Origin: Cyanobacteria bacterium FACHB-471
Lineage (GTDB): Bacteria > Cyanobacteriota > Cyanobacteriia > Elainellales > Elainellaceae
Length of the DNA stretch: 64,000 bases
Assembly: GCA_014695345.1 (NCBI GenBank)
Contig: JACJOC010000012.1
Location: forward strand, 62,001-126,000
Reading direction: 5' to 3'
In this document: one piece after another, positions 9,075-17,377 of the stretch
Layout of the letters: every line of letters begins with the position of its first letter
Position numbering within the stretch: position 1 is the first letter of the stretch
Notes under the pieces: model-generated
What the model saw: the letters and a program-made list of their open reading frames with translations, nothing else
The model's database searches: none
Told to the model about the DNA's origin: nothing
Translations under genes and position numbers: made by a program

Positions 9075-9188
9075 GCCTGTATGACTATAGCGATACCTTA
9101 ACGCCCCAACTCACTCATACCTGTGGAAGACCATGCTACACGGAGCTTCTAGACAAAAAAAGTTTTGATTACAATAGGTAGTGTCGTA

Positions 9189-9928
9189 TTAACTCAGTCG
9201 TTCAGGATCAATCCCTAGCTCTCGTAGCTTTGCTGCTAACGCCTCAGCACGTTGACGTTCTTGCTCAGTCTGTTCTGAACTCCACAAAAGCAGATTTCCA
9301 GACGCATCCCACCAGCGCAACCAGTTGATTGTATGTCCTAACCGTTCTCCTCTCCAAATTCCTAGCCACAGGTCTAACTCAGGAATATGAATTCGCCCTT
9401 CCAAGTTGACGGGTTGCAGCACATAGCGCCCTGCTTGAAGACAGCGCACCTCTAGTTCGGGTTCATAAGGATCGTAAGTAACATAGGTCGGAACTTGTAA
9501 GATGTGTTCGTAAAAGTAAAGCTTGCCGTAGGGTGGCGTAGAGCGAACCGACAGTTCACCACCATCTTCTTCGGATAAAAACTCCATCACAACTGCCACG
9601 CGATCGCCTTCTCGATTTGGGGTATAGCTTAGCTGCGGCGAATTACCCCCTCAGCTACAGGATTTACACGGGGCACGTAGAGCCAATCAGGGGCTTTAAC
9701 AACAATTTTTTTATTAACAGTGGCAACTAGCCCAAAATTGGAGACGATCAGCATTTCAGGCAAAACTCGCTGGTTTGCTCCTAATGCATCCGTGAGAGCA
9801 GCAGCAAGGAGCGGTTGTTGAACATTTTCTACCGGGTCATCAGGTAGTTTGTAGCCGGCAGGCAAAACGTTCCAGTTAACAGTTGGGGCTGACTGAGCGG
9901 ATGGGTGATGTGAAGTGTGTAAAACCAT
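9189..9928 (-). pseudogene. Uma2 (DUF820) family putative endonuclease, frameshifted by a 5-bp duplication
   Basis: Two minus-strand frames together make one Uma2-family protein. Frame 1 (start 9928) carries the N-terminal part, LPDDPVENVQQPLLAAALTD to KAPDWLYVPRVNP, and stops just after GVIRRS. Frame 2 (down to 9189) carries VAVVMEFLSEEDGGELS, KLYFYEHILQVPTYVTYDPY and a C-terminal coiled coil. Between them TAGCT is duplicated in tandem (plus strand 9625-9629 and 9630-9634). Removing one copy turns 740 nt into 735 nt, exactly 245 codons with stop, the usual size of the family. Uma2 proteins have a PD-(D/E)XK nuclease-like fold and are highly multicopy in cyanobacteria; their role is unclear. 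The lesion may be decay, a reversible slip, or a sequencing error. Confidence 0.85.
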
Positions 9929-10027
9929 CAGATTCCCTCAATCTGTAAGTCATTACAAAGTCATTACAAAAGACGATTCAGGAATAAATAGAACTAGTAC
10001 ACTTGTTTCCGCATCAAGTATATCAAT

Positions 10028-10468
10028 CTAACTACCTGCTTCTTGAAGCTGGGTAGCGATGCGTTCGCCAAACTCCGGATCGGTATTTGCTAACCCTAGA
10101 AGCTGGAGGTATTCTTGCCAGGTTAAGCCTGTGGAAGCGATCGCCTCAAACGCTTCTGCCTCAATCTCTTGCTGAACTTGTAGTGATTCAGATTCGGTTT
10201 CTGCACTTTGGAGCTCACCTTCTCGTTGCTCAACCAACTTGATCACCTGTACATAAGCTTGAACAAACTGGCTCACCTTTTCTGAAGAAATATCATTAAC
10301 GTCTGGGCTGGAGCGGTTAGGCGTTGTTTCCTCCAAAGTAGGAGTCGTCTCCTGGTTGGTGTTTGGTTGTGCAGCCCAACTTACTGGAGCAATAGCCAAC
10401 AGTCCCCATGCCCAAGCTGACACCACCAAAACAATCCGTTTTAACCAAATCCAGAGAGTTGAACACAT
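10028..10468 (-). CDS. DUF4168 domain secreted protein
   Basis: 146 residues. The N-terminus has a signal peptide (basic WLKR, hydrophobic IVLVVSAWAWGLLAIA, cleavage likely after SWA). A Thr/Pro/Asn-rich spacer follows, and then a DUF4168 region from about residue 60: EKVSQFVQAYVQVIKLVEQRE, a polar heptad-like stretch, then GLTWQEYLQLLGLANTDPE. Such proteins are exported helical proteins of unknown function, common in cyanobacteria. It stands alone, divergent from the pedR-like regulator, with no operon partner. Confidence 0.85.
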   Translation of the reverse strand: MCSTLWIWLKRIVLVVSAWAWGLLAIAPVSWAAQPNTNQETTPTLEETTPNRSSPDVNDISSEKVSQFVQAYVQVIKLVEQREGELQSAETESESLQVQQEIEAEAFEAIASTGLTWQEYLQLLGLANTDPEFGERIATQLQEAGS

Positions 10469-10659
10469 CGATATTCTGAGCTGTTGATTTTGAGATGTTG
10501 TAAATTCAATTCTTTTATCGTCTGAAACCCGTTTGGGCAGGATTCTCCACCGGGCAACATTTCAAAAGTTGAACAGGATTTTGAGATAAAAGCGGTTTTT
10601 GCAGTGAAGCCCTTAGAATTGAGGGAGGCGATGAGTAAATATACACGGTGAGAAGCATT

Positions 10660-10932
10660 ATGGCGGGCGGCGATCAGACCTCTGGGACACTCTCAGATCG
10701 AGAATTGCAAATCCTGGAACTGGTGGCTGGTGGCTTGACCAACCAGGAGATTGCAGAAAAGTTAGAAATTAGCAAGCGCACTGTTGACAACCATATCAGC
10801 AATATCCTGACCAAAACTTCAACCGGCAATCGAGTTGCTCTGGTCAGGTGGGCCTTGCAGTGGGGGAAAGTTTGTATTGATGAAGTTAACTGCTGTACTT
10901 TGCCCATTTCTAGTGATGAAATTATTTCTTAA
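10660..10932 (+). CDS. pedR: PedR-like LuxR-type transcription regulator
   Basis: About 90 residues consisting of one LuxR-type helix-turn-helix (SDRELQILELVAGGLTNQEI, then SKRTVDNHISNILTKT) and a short tail VRWALQWGKVCIDEVNCCTL. There is no receiver domain. The size and Cys-containing tail match PedR (Ssl0564 type), a cyanobacterial DNA-binding regulator reported to respond to photosynthetic electron transport through thioredoxin; tail cysteines are conserved here (VCIDEVNCC). The symbol is assigned by resemblance. The ATG at 10660 is preferred; a GTG at 10648 is also in frame. A small conserved gene and hisS follow on the same strand. Confidence 0.8.
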   Translation: MAGGDQTSGTLSDRELQILELVAGGLTNQEIAEKLEISKRTVDNHISNILTKTSTGNRVALVRWALQWGKVCIDEVNCCTLPISSDEIIS

Positions 10933-10950
10933 TGAGTGCGTTTAGCTGAG

Positions 10951-11268
10951 ATGATGAATCAACCGATCGCCCAAACTGGTGCCCAAACTGGAGATGTAGA
11001 GCAGCCTTACCAAATCCAATGTGATCGGTTGCCGTTGGCAATCTATCGCGAAGTAGTAGCCCATTTACGTCAAGTTGCGGGGGTCGAGGCGGGGCTGTTG
11101 CCTCAGACATCTCAAAAGTTTGACTATTTACAGAGTCAGGTGGGTGGGCTGTGGATTCAATATACGGCAGCGGCTGAACAGGCTTCGCATCTACGGGTGG
11201 AGCAGATTTTGGCGTACTATGGCGATCGCTACGGCAACTGGGAAGTGGTTAAACCGACTGAGAAGTAA
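10951..11268 (+). CDS. Conserved cyanobacterial hypothetical protein upstream of hisS
   Basis: 105 residues from the ATG at 10951 (a GTG at 10936 is also in frame). It is soluble, with the core CDRLPLAIYREVVAHLRQV, FDYLQSQVGGLWIQY and EQILAYYGDRYGNW. This looks like a small helical protein I associate with cyanobacterial hisS neighbourhoods, but I know of no function. It begins 18 nt after the pedR-like stop and ends 15 nt before hisS, so the three may share a transcript. Its stop codon lies in a 12-bp tandem duplication (TGAGAAGTAAT at 11259 and 11271) whose second copy reaches the hisS start region. Confidence 0.75.
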   Translation: MMNQPIAQTGAQTGDVEQPYQIQCDRLPLAIYREVVAHLRQVAGVEAGLLPQTSQKFDYLQSQVGGLWIQYTAAAEQASHLRVEQILAYYGDRYGNWEVVKPTEK

Positions 11269-11283
11269 TCTGAGAAGTAATTC

Positions 11284-12567
11284 ATGGGCGCGATTCAGGC
11301 TTTGAGAGGAACCCGCGATATTTTGCCAGAGGAGGTCAGCTACTGGCAGCGGGTAGAGACGGCTGCAAGAGATATTCTGGGCAGGTCGGCTTATCGAGAA
11401 ATTCGGACTCCTATTTTTGAGCAGACTGACCTGTTCGAGCGAGGCATTGGTGAAGCAACCGATGTCGTAGGCAAGGAGATGTACACCTTCAAGGATCGGG
11501 GCGATCGCTCCCTTACCCTGCGTCCTGAAAATACTGCTGGCGTAATTCGCGCCTTTATTGAGCATCACCTCCACGCTCAGGGTGGGGTGATGCGGCTCTG
11601 GTATACCGGACCCATGTTTCGCTACGAGCGTCCCCAAGCGGGGCGGCAGCGGCAATTTCACCAGTTAGGCGCTGAGTTGGTCGGCAGTCCCGATCCGCGT
11701 GCTGATGCAGAAGTCATTGCGATCGCCACCGACCTACTGCAATCGCTGGGCTTAAAGGCACTGCGAATGGACTTGAATTCAGTAGGAACTATCGCTGATC
11801 GGCAAACCTACCGAGAAGCGCTGGTTGCTTACTTCACGCCTCACCAAGCGGAACTAGATGCTGACTCTCAGGATCGGCTGACTCGCAATCCGCTACGAAT
11901 TCTGGATAGCAAAGATGAGCGGACAAAAGCAATCGCTCAAGACGCACCGAGCATTTTGGACTATCTCAGCCCTGATTCTCAAAAGCACTTTGACCGAGTA
12001 CGGCAGCTTTTGGAAGATTTAGGCATTTCCTATCAGCTAAATCCTCGTCTAGTGCGAGGGCTAGACTACTACACACACACTGCATTTGAGATTATTTCTG
12101 ATGACCTGGGTGCCCAGTCCACCGTTTGTGGTGGCGGTCGCTATGACGGTCTGGTTGCAGAATTAGGCGGACCAGAGACTCCCGCTGTGGGTTGGGCAAT
12201 CGGTCTGGAGCGGCTAATTTTGCTGCTACAACAGCAATCCCTTGCAGCAGCAGCCGTTGATTTTTACCTCGTGTCGCGGGGCGATCGCGCTGAGGCCCAA
12301 GCCTTAAAACTTGCCCAAACCCTCCGTCAGCTTGGATTTGCTGCCGAACTCGATCTCAGCGGCAGTGCCTTTGGCAAACAGTTCAAGCGGGCAGATCGCA
12401 GTGGTGCAGTCGCTTGCCTGATCCTAGGTGATGCCGAAGCAGACAGCGAAACGGTTCAGATCAAGTGGTTGAAATCAGGAGAACAGGAGGCAATCGCCCA
12501 ATCTGATCTACTAGACAAAGCCGATGACCTACGCCGCCGAATTACAGATTTCAGAGAGGGCGCATAG
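11284..12567 (+). CDS. hisS: Histidyl-tRNA synthetase
   Basis: 427 residues, the usual length. It is a class II synthetase that charges tRNA-His with histidine. Motif 1 region ALRGTRDILPEE, motif 2 region MRLWYTGPMFRYERPQ, the histidine-specific LVRGLDYYTHTAFEI, and motif 3 GWAIGLERL are all present, followed by a C-terminal anticodon-binding domain (VDFYLVSRGDRAEAQALKLA onwards). Start ATG at 11284, 15 nt after the preceding gene. A palindromic repeat block follows the stop. Confidence 0.97.
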   Translation: MGAIQALRGTRDILPEEVSYWQRVETAARDILGRSAYREIRTPIFEQTDLFERGIGEATDVVGKEMYTFKDRGDRSLTLRPENTAGVIRAFIEHHLHAQGGVMRLWYTGPMFRYERPQAGRQRQFHQLGAELVGSPDPRADAEVIAIATDLLQSLGLKALRMDLNSVGTIADRQTYREALVAYFTPHQAELDADSQDRLTRNPLRILDSKDERTKAIAQDAPSILDYLSPDSQKHFDRVRQLLEDLGISYQLNPRLVRGLDYYTHTAFEIISDDLGAQSTVCGGGRYDGLVAELGGPETPAVGWAIGLERLILLLQQQSLAAAAVDFYLVSRGDRAEAQALKLAQTLRQLGFAAELDLSGSAFGKQFKRADRSGAVACLILGDAEADSETVQIKWLKSGEQEAIAQSDLLDKADDLRRRITDFREGA

Positions 12568-12573
12568 AACGTG

Positions 12574-12813
12574 TAGGGGCGCAGCATTCGGGCAACAAAA
12601 GCGTTAGAGGCAAAGACTTGAATCCGAATGCTACGCCCGGTTCGGATTCAACCCCAGTTCGAGTTCAGTTCAAGGGTATGCCAAATCCGACATGACGTTT
12701 GGATGAAAATCAAGGGTGAATCACAAATGGTTTGTCATGTCGAACTGGGCGTGGCATTCGGACGAAAATCATCGGTATATCGCGAGAAGGGTTTGCCGAA
12801 TGCCGCGCCCCTA
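12574..12813. repeat. Nested palindromic repeat element (family B, two hairpins in inverted arrangement)
   Basis: The ends at 12574-12591 and 12796-12813 are inverted copies (TAGGGGCGCAGCATTCGG on the left). Inside are two separate hairpins with 15-bp arms, 12577-12638 and 12747-12810, each GGGCG..GCATTCGG to CCGAATGC..CGCCC with one mismatch. Between them a further inverted pair, CCAGTTCGA with TCGAACTGG, encloses ACATGAC/GTCATGT. A related single hairpin lies at 49702-49765. It resembles a MITE- or REP-like element and also fills the gap between convergent hisS and radA. It has no coding capacity. Confidence 0.75.
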
Positions 12814-12815
12814 CG

Positions 12816-14360
12816 TCATCCTTCCTCATTCCCCCCTTTCATCAACGCGACTCCGATCGCATCCACAACTCTTGCCACTGGAATGATTTCTAAACCAGAG
12901 TCAGAATTGGCTTGAGTATGAGGCACGATCGCCCGCTTAAATCCTAATTTGGCGGCTTCTTTGAGCCGTAGCTCCATTTGTGAGACGGGACGCACCTGTC
13001 CACCTAAGCCAACTTCGCCGATCAGCACCGTACCCGGATCAACGATGCGATCGCGGAAACTGGCAGCAACAGCGATCGCCACCCCCAAATCCGCTGCGGG
13101 TTCTCCTACACTCAGTCCCCCCGATGAAGCAACATAGGCATCCAGCTTAGACAGCGGAATTCCCACCCGCTTTTCTAGCACTGCCAGGATTTGCAGCAGA
13201 CGGTTGTACTCAATTCCCGTTGTGGAACGGCGCGGGGAAGCGTAGCTAGTTGGACTGACCAATGCCTGCAACTCCACGACTAAGGGACGGGTACCTTCAC
13301 AAGCGACGATTGTGGCTGTTCCTGAAGAGGCTTCATCCCGGTTACCCAAAAATAGCTCTGAGGGATTTGTCACCTCTTCTAAACCGCGATCGACCATTTC
13401 AAACACGCCTAGCTCATGGGTTGCACCAAAGCGGTTTTTCACCGATCGCAGCAAACGATGACTGGCAAAGCGATCGCCTTCAAAGTACAGCACCGTATCG
13501 ACCAAGTGTTCCAACACTTTAGGACCAGCGATCGCCCCTTCCTTCGTCACGTGCCCCACAATAAACAGCGTGATATGCTCCCGTTTGGCAAGCTGCATCA
13601 GCGCCGATGTACATTCCCGCACCTGAGAGACTGAACCGGGAGCCGAATTGAGGGTGGCAAAGTAGAGCGCCTGAATACTGTCGATAATCGCCACCTGCGG
13701 TCGCAACGATTCTAGTTCCAGCAAAACTGTTTCTAAATCCGTTTCCGGCAACAGATAAAGATTGGACTCTGAGGGCGCAATTACAGCAGCTCCAGTTGCT
13801 CCATTCCTATCGCCTGCATCCTCTGCCACAGCTTGTCGAATATTTGGGGGCTTACGAGAACTTCCATTTACATCTCCCTCTTTGCCCTTCTCTGCTCCAC
13901 ACAAACGCTGCCAACGCAGTTTTACCTGCTGCCCCGACTCTTCTGCACAGACATAAAGCATTCGGTATTGCGCCGATAGCCGATTGGTCACTTGCAGCAG
14001 CAGCGTTGATTTGCCGATACCCGGATCACCCCCAATCAGCACCAGGGAACCTGGAACAATGCCGCCGCCTAAGACCCGGTCTAACTCCGTATAGCCAGAG
14101 GACAATCGCGATTGAGGATAGTCGGAAATCTGCGGTAAAGTCAGCGACACAATTGCTTGAGGCGCAGTTGACTCACCCGAGCGCCTAGATTTTGTGCTGG
14201 TTTTAGCGGCGATCGCCCCCACCCTTGAAGAACTTGCACTAGCAGGTACAACCTGCTCTACCATTGAGTTCCAACTGCTACAAAAGGGACACTTACCAAA
14301 ATATTGAGGAGACTCTGCTCCACATTCGTTACAAACGTATTGCGATCGCGACTTTGCCAT
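12816..14360 (-). CDS. radA: DNA repair protein RadA
   Basis: 514 residues. A C4 zinc finger (C10, C13, C24, C27 in YVCNECGAESPQYFGKCPFC) is followed by a RecA-like ATPase with Walker A GGDPGIGKSTLLLQ near residue 110, the RadA motif KNRFG, and a Lon-like C-terminal domain. RadA is a branch-migration ATPase that helps process recombination intermediates. A Gly/Lys-rich insert follows CAEESGQQVKLRWQRLCG, which makes the protein longer than the E. coli form of about 460; such an insert is tolerated in the family. The stop codon lies right at the edge of the palindromic element at 12574-12813. Confidence 0.96.
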   Translation of the reverse strand: MAKSRSQYVCNECGAESPQYFGKCPFCSSWNSMVEQVVPASASSSRVGAIAAKTSTKSRRSGESTAPQAIVSLTLPQISDYPQSRLSSGYTELDRVLGGGIVPGSLVLIGGDPGIGKSTLLLQVTNRLSAQYRMLYVCAEESGQQVKLRWQRLCGAEKGKEGDVNGSSRKPPNIRQAVAEDAGDRNGATGAAVIAPSESNLYLLPETDLETVLLELESLRPQVAIIDSIQALYFATLNSAPGSVSQVRECTSALMQLAKREHITLFIVGHVTKEGAIAGPKVLEHLVDTVLYFEGDRFASHRLLRSVKNRFGATHELGVFEMVDRGLEEVTNPSELFLGNRDEASSGTATIVACEGTRPLVVELQALVSPTSYASPRRSTTGIEYNRLLQILAVLEKRVGIPLSKLDAYVASSGGLSVGEPAADLGVAIAVAASFRDRIVDPGTVLIGEVGLGGQVRPVSQMELRLKEAAKLGFKRAIVPHTQANSDSGLEIIPVARVVDAIGVALMKGGNEEG

Positions 14361-14542
14361 TTTTATTAATGTTAGATTTATTCAGCCCTGTTTAATTTTC
14401 AGCAAGAATCTTAAGAAACCGTGAAATGTAGCTCTAGCGCGATTTTCAGCGATCTCAGAGGGATCTTAATGAGGTAATATCTTAATGATAAAGTGATGAA
14501 AAATTAATTATCGAAAAGGTCACTTAAGGAGCGTTGAGTAAG

Positions 14543-15274
14543 TTGGAAAATCATAAAGAAAAAATACTGGTTGTGGATGACGAAGCCAGCATTCGTCGTA
14601 TCTTGGAAACTCGTTTGTCGATGATTGGTTACGACGTAGTAACAGCTGCGGACGGTGAAGAAGCTCTCGACACATTTCGCAATGCTGACCCCGATCTAGT
14701 CGTGCTGGACGTAATGATGCCCAAGCTAGATGGCTACGGAGTTTGTCAAGAGCTACGCAAAGAGTCAGACGTACCCATCATCATGCTAACTGCCTTGGGT
14801 GATGTGGCTGATCGCATCACGGGCTTAGAGCTGGGCGCTGATGACTACGTTGTCAAACCCTTTTCCCCCAAAGAGCTAGAAGCTCGAATTCGCTCTGTGT
14901 TGCGTCGAGTCGAAAAAGTTGGCACCACTGGAATTCCTAGCTCCGGCGTGATCCACATCAACAATATTCGGATCGACACCAACAAGCGACAAGTTTACAA
15001 AGGCGACGAGCGAATTCGGCTGACAGGCATGGAGTTCAGCCTGCTAGAACTGCTCGTGGGGCGATCGGGAGAACCCTTTTCTCGCTCCGAAATTTTACAA
15101 GAAGTGTGGGGCTACACACCAGAACGCCACGTTGATACACGGGTTGTAGATGTCCACATTTCACGCCTACGCGCCAAGCTAGAGGACGATCCTAGCAACC
15201 CAGAATTAATTTTGACCGCACGGGGCACAGGCTACTTGTTCCAAAGAATTATTGAGCCTGGAGAAAATGAGTAG
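14543..15274 (+). CDS. rpaB: Response regulator RpaB
   Basis: About 243 residues: an OmpR-type receiver (KILVVDDEASIRRILETRLS, phospho-Asp in LVVLDVMMPKLDGYG, Lys in VVKPFSPKE) and a winged-helix DNA-binding domain ending TARGTGYLFQRIIEPGE. It matches RpaB (Ycf27), the essential cyanobacterial regulator of high-light and photosystem genes that binds HLR1 sites. No ATG fits: TTG occurs at 14534 and 14543. The second gives MENHKEKILVVDD, like other RpaB N-termini, and stands 11 nt after AAGGAG at 14526-14531; the first would leave only 2 nt. It is followed by plsX, 67 nt downstream. Confidence 0.93.
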   Translation: MENHKEKILVVDDEASIRRILETRLSMIGYDVVTAADGEEALDTFRNADPDLVVLDVMMPKLDGYGVCQELRKESDVPIIMLTALGDVADRITGLELGADDYVVKPFSPKELEARIRSVLRRVEKVGTTGIPSSGVIHINNIRIDTNKRQVYKGDERIRLTGMEFSLLELLVGRSGEPFSRSEILQEVWGYTPERHVDTRVVDVHISRLRAKLEDDPSNPELILTARGTGYLFQRIIEPGENE

Positions 15275-15341
15275 TTCGTTCTATCCGTCCGAGGAGAGAG
15301 TCCATCTGATAGAATTTTTTAGGTTTCTATAACTTTGGTCA

Positions 15342-16373
15342 ATGGGATCAACTCGGGCACGGATTGCAATTGACGCGATGGGCGGAGATCATGCGCCCGC
15401 CGAAATCGTCGCTGGGGCGTTAAGGGCACGCGAAGAACTGGACGTAGAAGTTTTGCTGGTGGGCGATCCGCAGCAAATTGAAACGTCTATGAAACATCAC
15501 AACGCTTCTCAGGTAGAGGTCGTTCCGGCAGAAGGCACGATTGAAATGCATGAAGAGCCGCTTAGTGGCTTGAAACGCAAGCCTAAAGCTTCTATCAATG
15601 TCGCGATGGAATTGGTAAAGCAGGGGCGGGCCGATGGAGTGGTTTCAGCCGGACACTCTGGGGCTGCAATGGCAGCGGCACTGTTGCGTTTAGGACGGTT
15701 GAAAGGCATCGATCGCCCTGCAATTGGTGCGGTACTGCCCACTCTAATCGCCAGTAAGCCAGTGCTGATCCTGGATGTTGGGGCGAATGTAGACTGTCGC
15801 CCTAAATTCTTGGAACAGTTTGCGATGATGGGCACGATTTATTCTCACTCGGTGCTAGGCATTGAGGAACCCAAAGTCGGACTACTGAACATCGGCGAAG
15901 AGTCTTCTAAGGGAAATGATCTGGCCGTTCGGACGCACCAAATGCTGCACGACAACCCTAAGATTCCGTTTATTGGTAATGCCGAAGGACGAGATGTGCT
16001 GTCGGGTAACTTTGACGTGGTTGTCTGTGACGGATTTGTGGGCAATGTGCTGCTGAAGTTTGCCGAAGCGGTCGGTGAAGTAGCGCTGCACATTTTGCGT
16101 GAAGAATTACCTCAGGGTCTACATGGTCAGGTGGGTACAGCTTTGCTGAAGCCCAATTTGCGGCGGATCAAGCAACGAATGGATCATGCTGAGCATGGTG
16201 GCGGTCTGTTACTGGGCGTTGCTGGAATTTGCATCATCAGTCATGGCAGTTCTCAGGCTCCTTCAATCTTTAATGCCATTCGTCTGGCTAAAGAGGCGGT
16301 CGATCACAACGTCCTTGATCAGATTCAATCCCAATACCAGAAGACCGAGGCGATCGCCCCGGACGGAGAGTAA
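15342..16373 (+). CDS. plsX: Phosphate acyltransferase PlsX
   Basis: 343 residues. The N-terminal RIAIDAMGGDHAPAEIVAGA, the GADGVVSAGHSGAAMA-type motif (GRADGVVSAGHSGAAMA), and LLNIGEESSKGND with NAEGRD are PlsX signatures. The enzyme makes acyl-phosphate from acyl-ACP for PlsY in membrane lipid synthesis and acts at the inner face of the membrane. It is the first of a tight plsX-fabH-fabD group; fabH starts 2 nt after its stop. Start ATG at 15342. Confidence 0.97.
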   Translation: MGSTRARIAIDAMGGDHAPAEIVAGALRAREELDVEVLLVGDPQQIETSMKHHNASQVEVVPAEGTIEMHEEPLSGLKRKPKASINVAMELVKQGRADGVVSAGHSGAAMAAALLRLGRLKGIDRPAIGAVLPTLIASKPVLILDVGANVDCRPKFLEQFAMMGTIYSHSVLGIEEPKVGLLNIGEESSKGNDLAVRTHQMLHDNPKIPFIGNAEGRDVLSGNFDVVVCDGFVGNVLLKFAEAVGEVALHILREELPQGLHGQVGTALLKPNLRRIKQRMDHAEHGGGLLLGVAGICIISHGSSQAPSIFNAIRLAKEAVDHNVLDQIQSQYQKTEAIAPDGE

Positions 16374-16375
16374 CT

Positions 16376-17377
16376 GTGCATCAATCAGGAATCGGCATTG
16401 CGATTACAGGAAGTGGTTCAGCCGCACCTCCTGTTGTTCTCGATAACGCTGGCATGAGCCAGTTTGTGGAGACTTCAGATGAATGGATTTCGTCTCGCAC
16501 CGGAATTCGGCAGCGTCACCTGTCTGATGCCCAAGGTTCAGTGACAGATATTGCAACCCAAGCAGCTCAGGCGGCGATCGCTATGTCAGGCATCACTGCC
16601 GCCGATCTAGATCTGATCATCCTGGCAACCTCCACCTCTGACGATTTGTTTGGCAGCGCCAGCAAAATTCAGTCAGAACTGGGTGCGATCAAAGCGGCTG
16701 CCTTTGATATCACTGCCGCCTGCTCTGGTTTTGTGTTTGGCATGGTGACAGCGGCTCAATTTATCCGCACCGGTACCTATCGCAATGTCTTGCTGATTGG
16801 AGCCGATCTGCTTTCTCGCTGGACAGACTGGACCGATCGCCGTACCTGTGTCCTGTTTGGTGATGGAGCGGGTGCAGTCGTGATGCAGGCTCATGAGGGA
16901 GGCGATCGCCTCTTGGGATTTGAGCTACACAGTGACGGCAGCCAAAACCATTGCCTCAACCTTTCCTATCAGGCAGAGTCTAAAGAACTGATTGAGGGAG
17001 TTAGTGTCGGTAAAGGCACCTACCAACCCATTACGATGGACGGTCGGGAAGTGTACCGCTTTGCCGTCAAGCGAGTTCCCGAAGTTTTGGAAAAGGCTCT
17101 ATTCCATGCCAGCCTCACGGTTGAGGATGTCGATTGGCTGCTGTTGCACCAGGCCAACCAGCGAATTCTCGACGCAGTTGCCGAACGGCTCAACATTCCC
17201 AGCCAGAAAGTCCTCAGCAACATGGGCGAATATGGCAATACCTCCGCCGCGTCGATTCCAATTGCGCTGGATGAAGCTGTGCGAGATGGCAGAATTCAAC
17301 CCGGCGACGTGATTGCCGCCTCTGGTTTTGGAGCCGGACTGACCTGGGGTGCAGCTATTTTTCGTTGGGGCAAATGA
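16376..17377 (+). CDS. fabH: 3-oxoacyl-ACP synthase III
   Basis: 333 residues, starting from a GTG 2 nt after the plsX stop. The catalytic triad is visible: Cys116 in DITAACSGFVFG, His near residue 254 in LLLHQANQRI, and Asn near 287 in NMGEYGNTSAASIP. FabH condenses acetyl-CoA with malonyl-ACP to begin fatty acid synthesis. It lies between plsX and fabD, an order common in bacteria and cyanobacteria. Its stop overlaps the fabD start (ATGA). Confidence 0.97.
   Translation: MHQSGIGIAITGSGSAAPPVVLDNAGMSQFVETSDEWISSRTGIRQRHLSDAQGSVTDIATQAAQAAIAMSGITAADLDLIILATSTSDDLFGSASKIQSELGAIKAAAFDITAACSGFVFGMVTAAQFIRTGTYRNVLLIGADLLSRWTDWTDRRTCVLFGDGAGAVVMQAHEGGDRLLGFELHSDGSQNHCLNLSYQAESKELIEGVSVGKGTYQPITMDGREVYRFAVKRVPEVLEKALFHASLTVEDVDWLLLHQANQRILDAVAERLNIPSQKVLSNMGEYGNTSAASIPIALDEAVRDGRIQPGDVIAASGFGAGLTWGAAIFRWGK

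Noticed and set aside
12628-12915. 95-codon plus-strand frame between hisS and radA
   Set aside because: It runs through the nested palindromic element and into radA antisense; no coding character.
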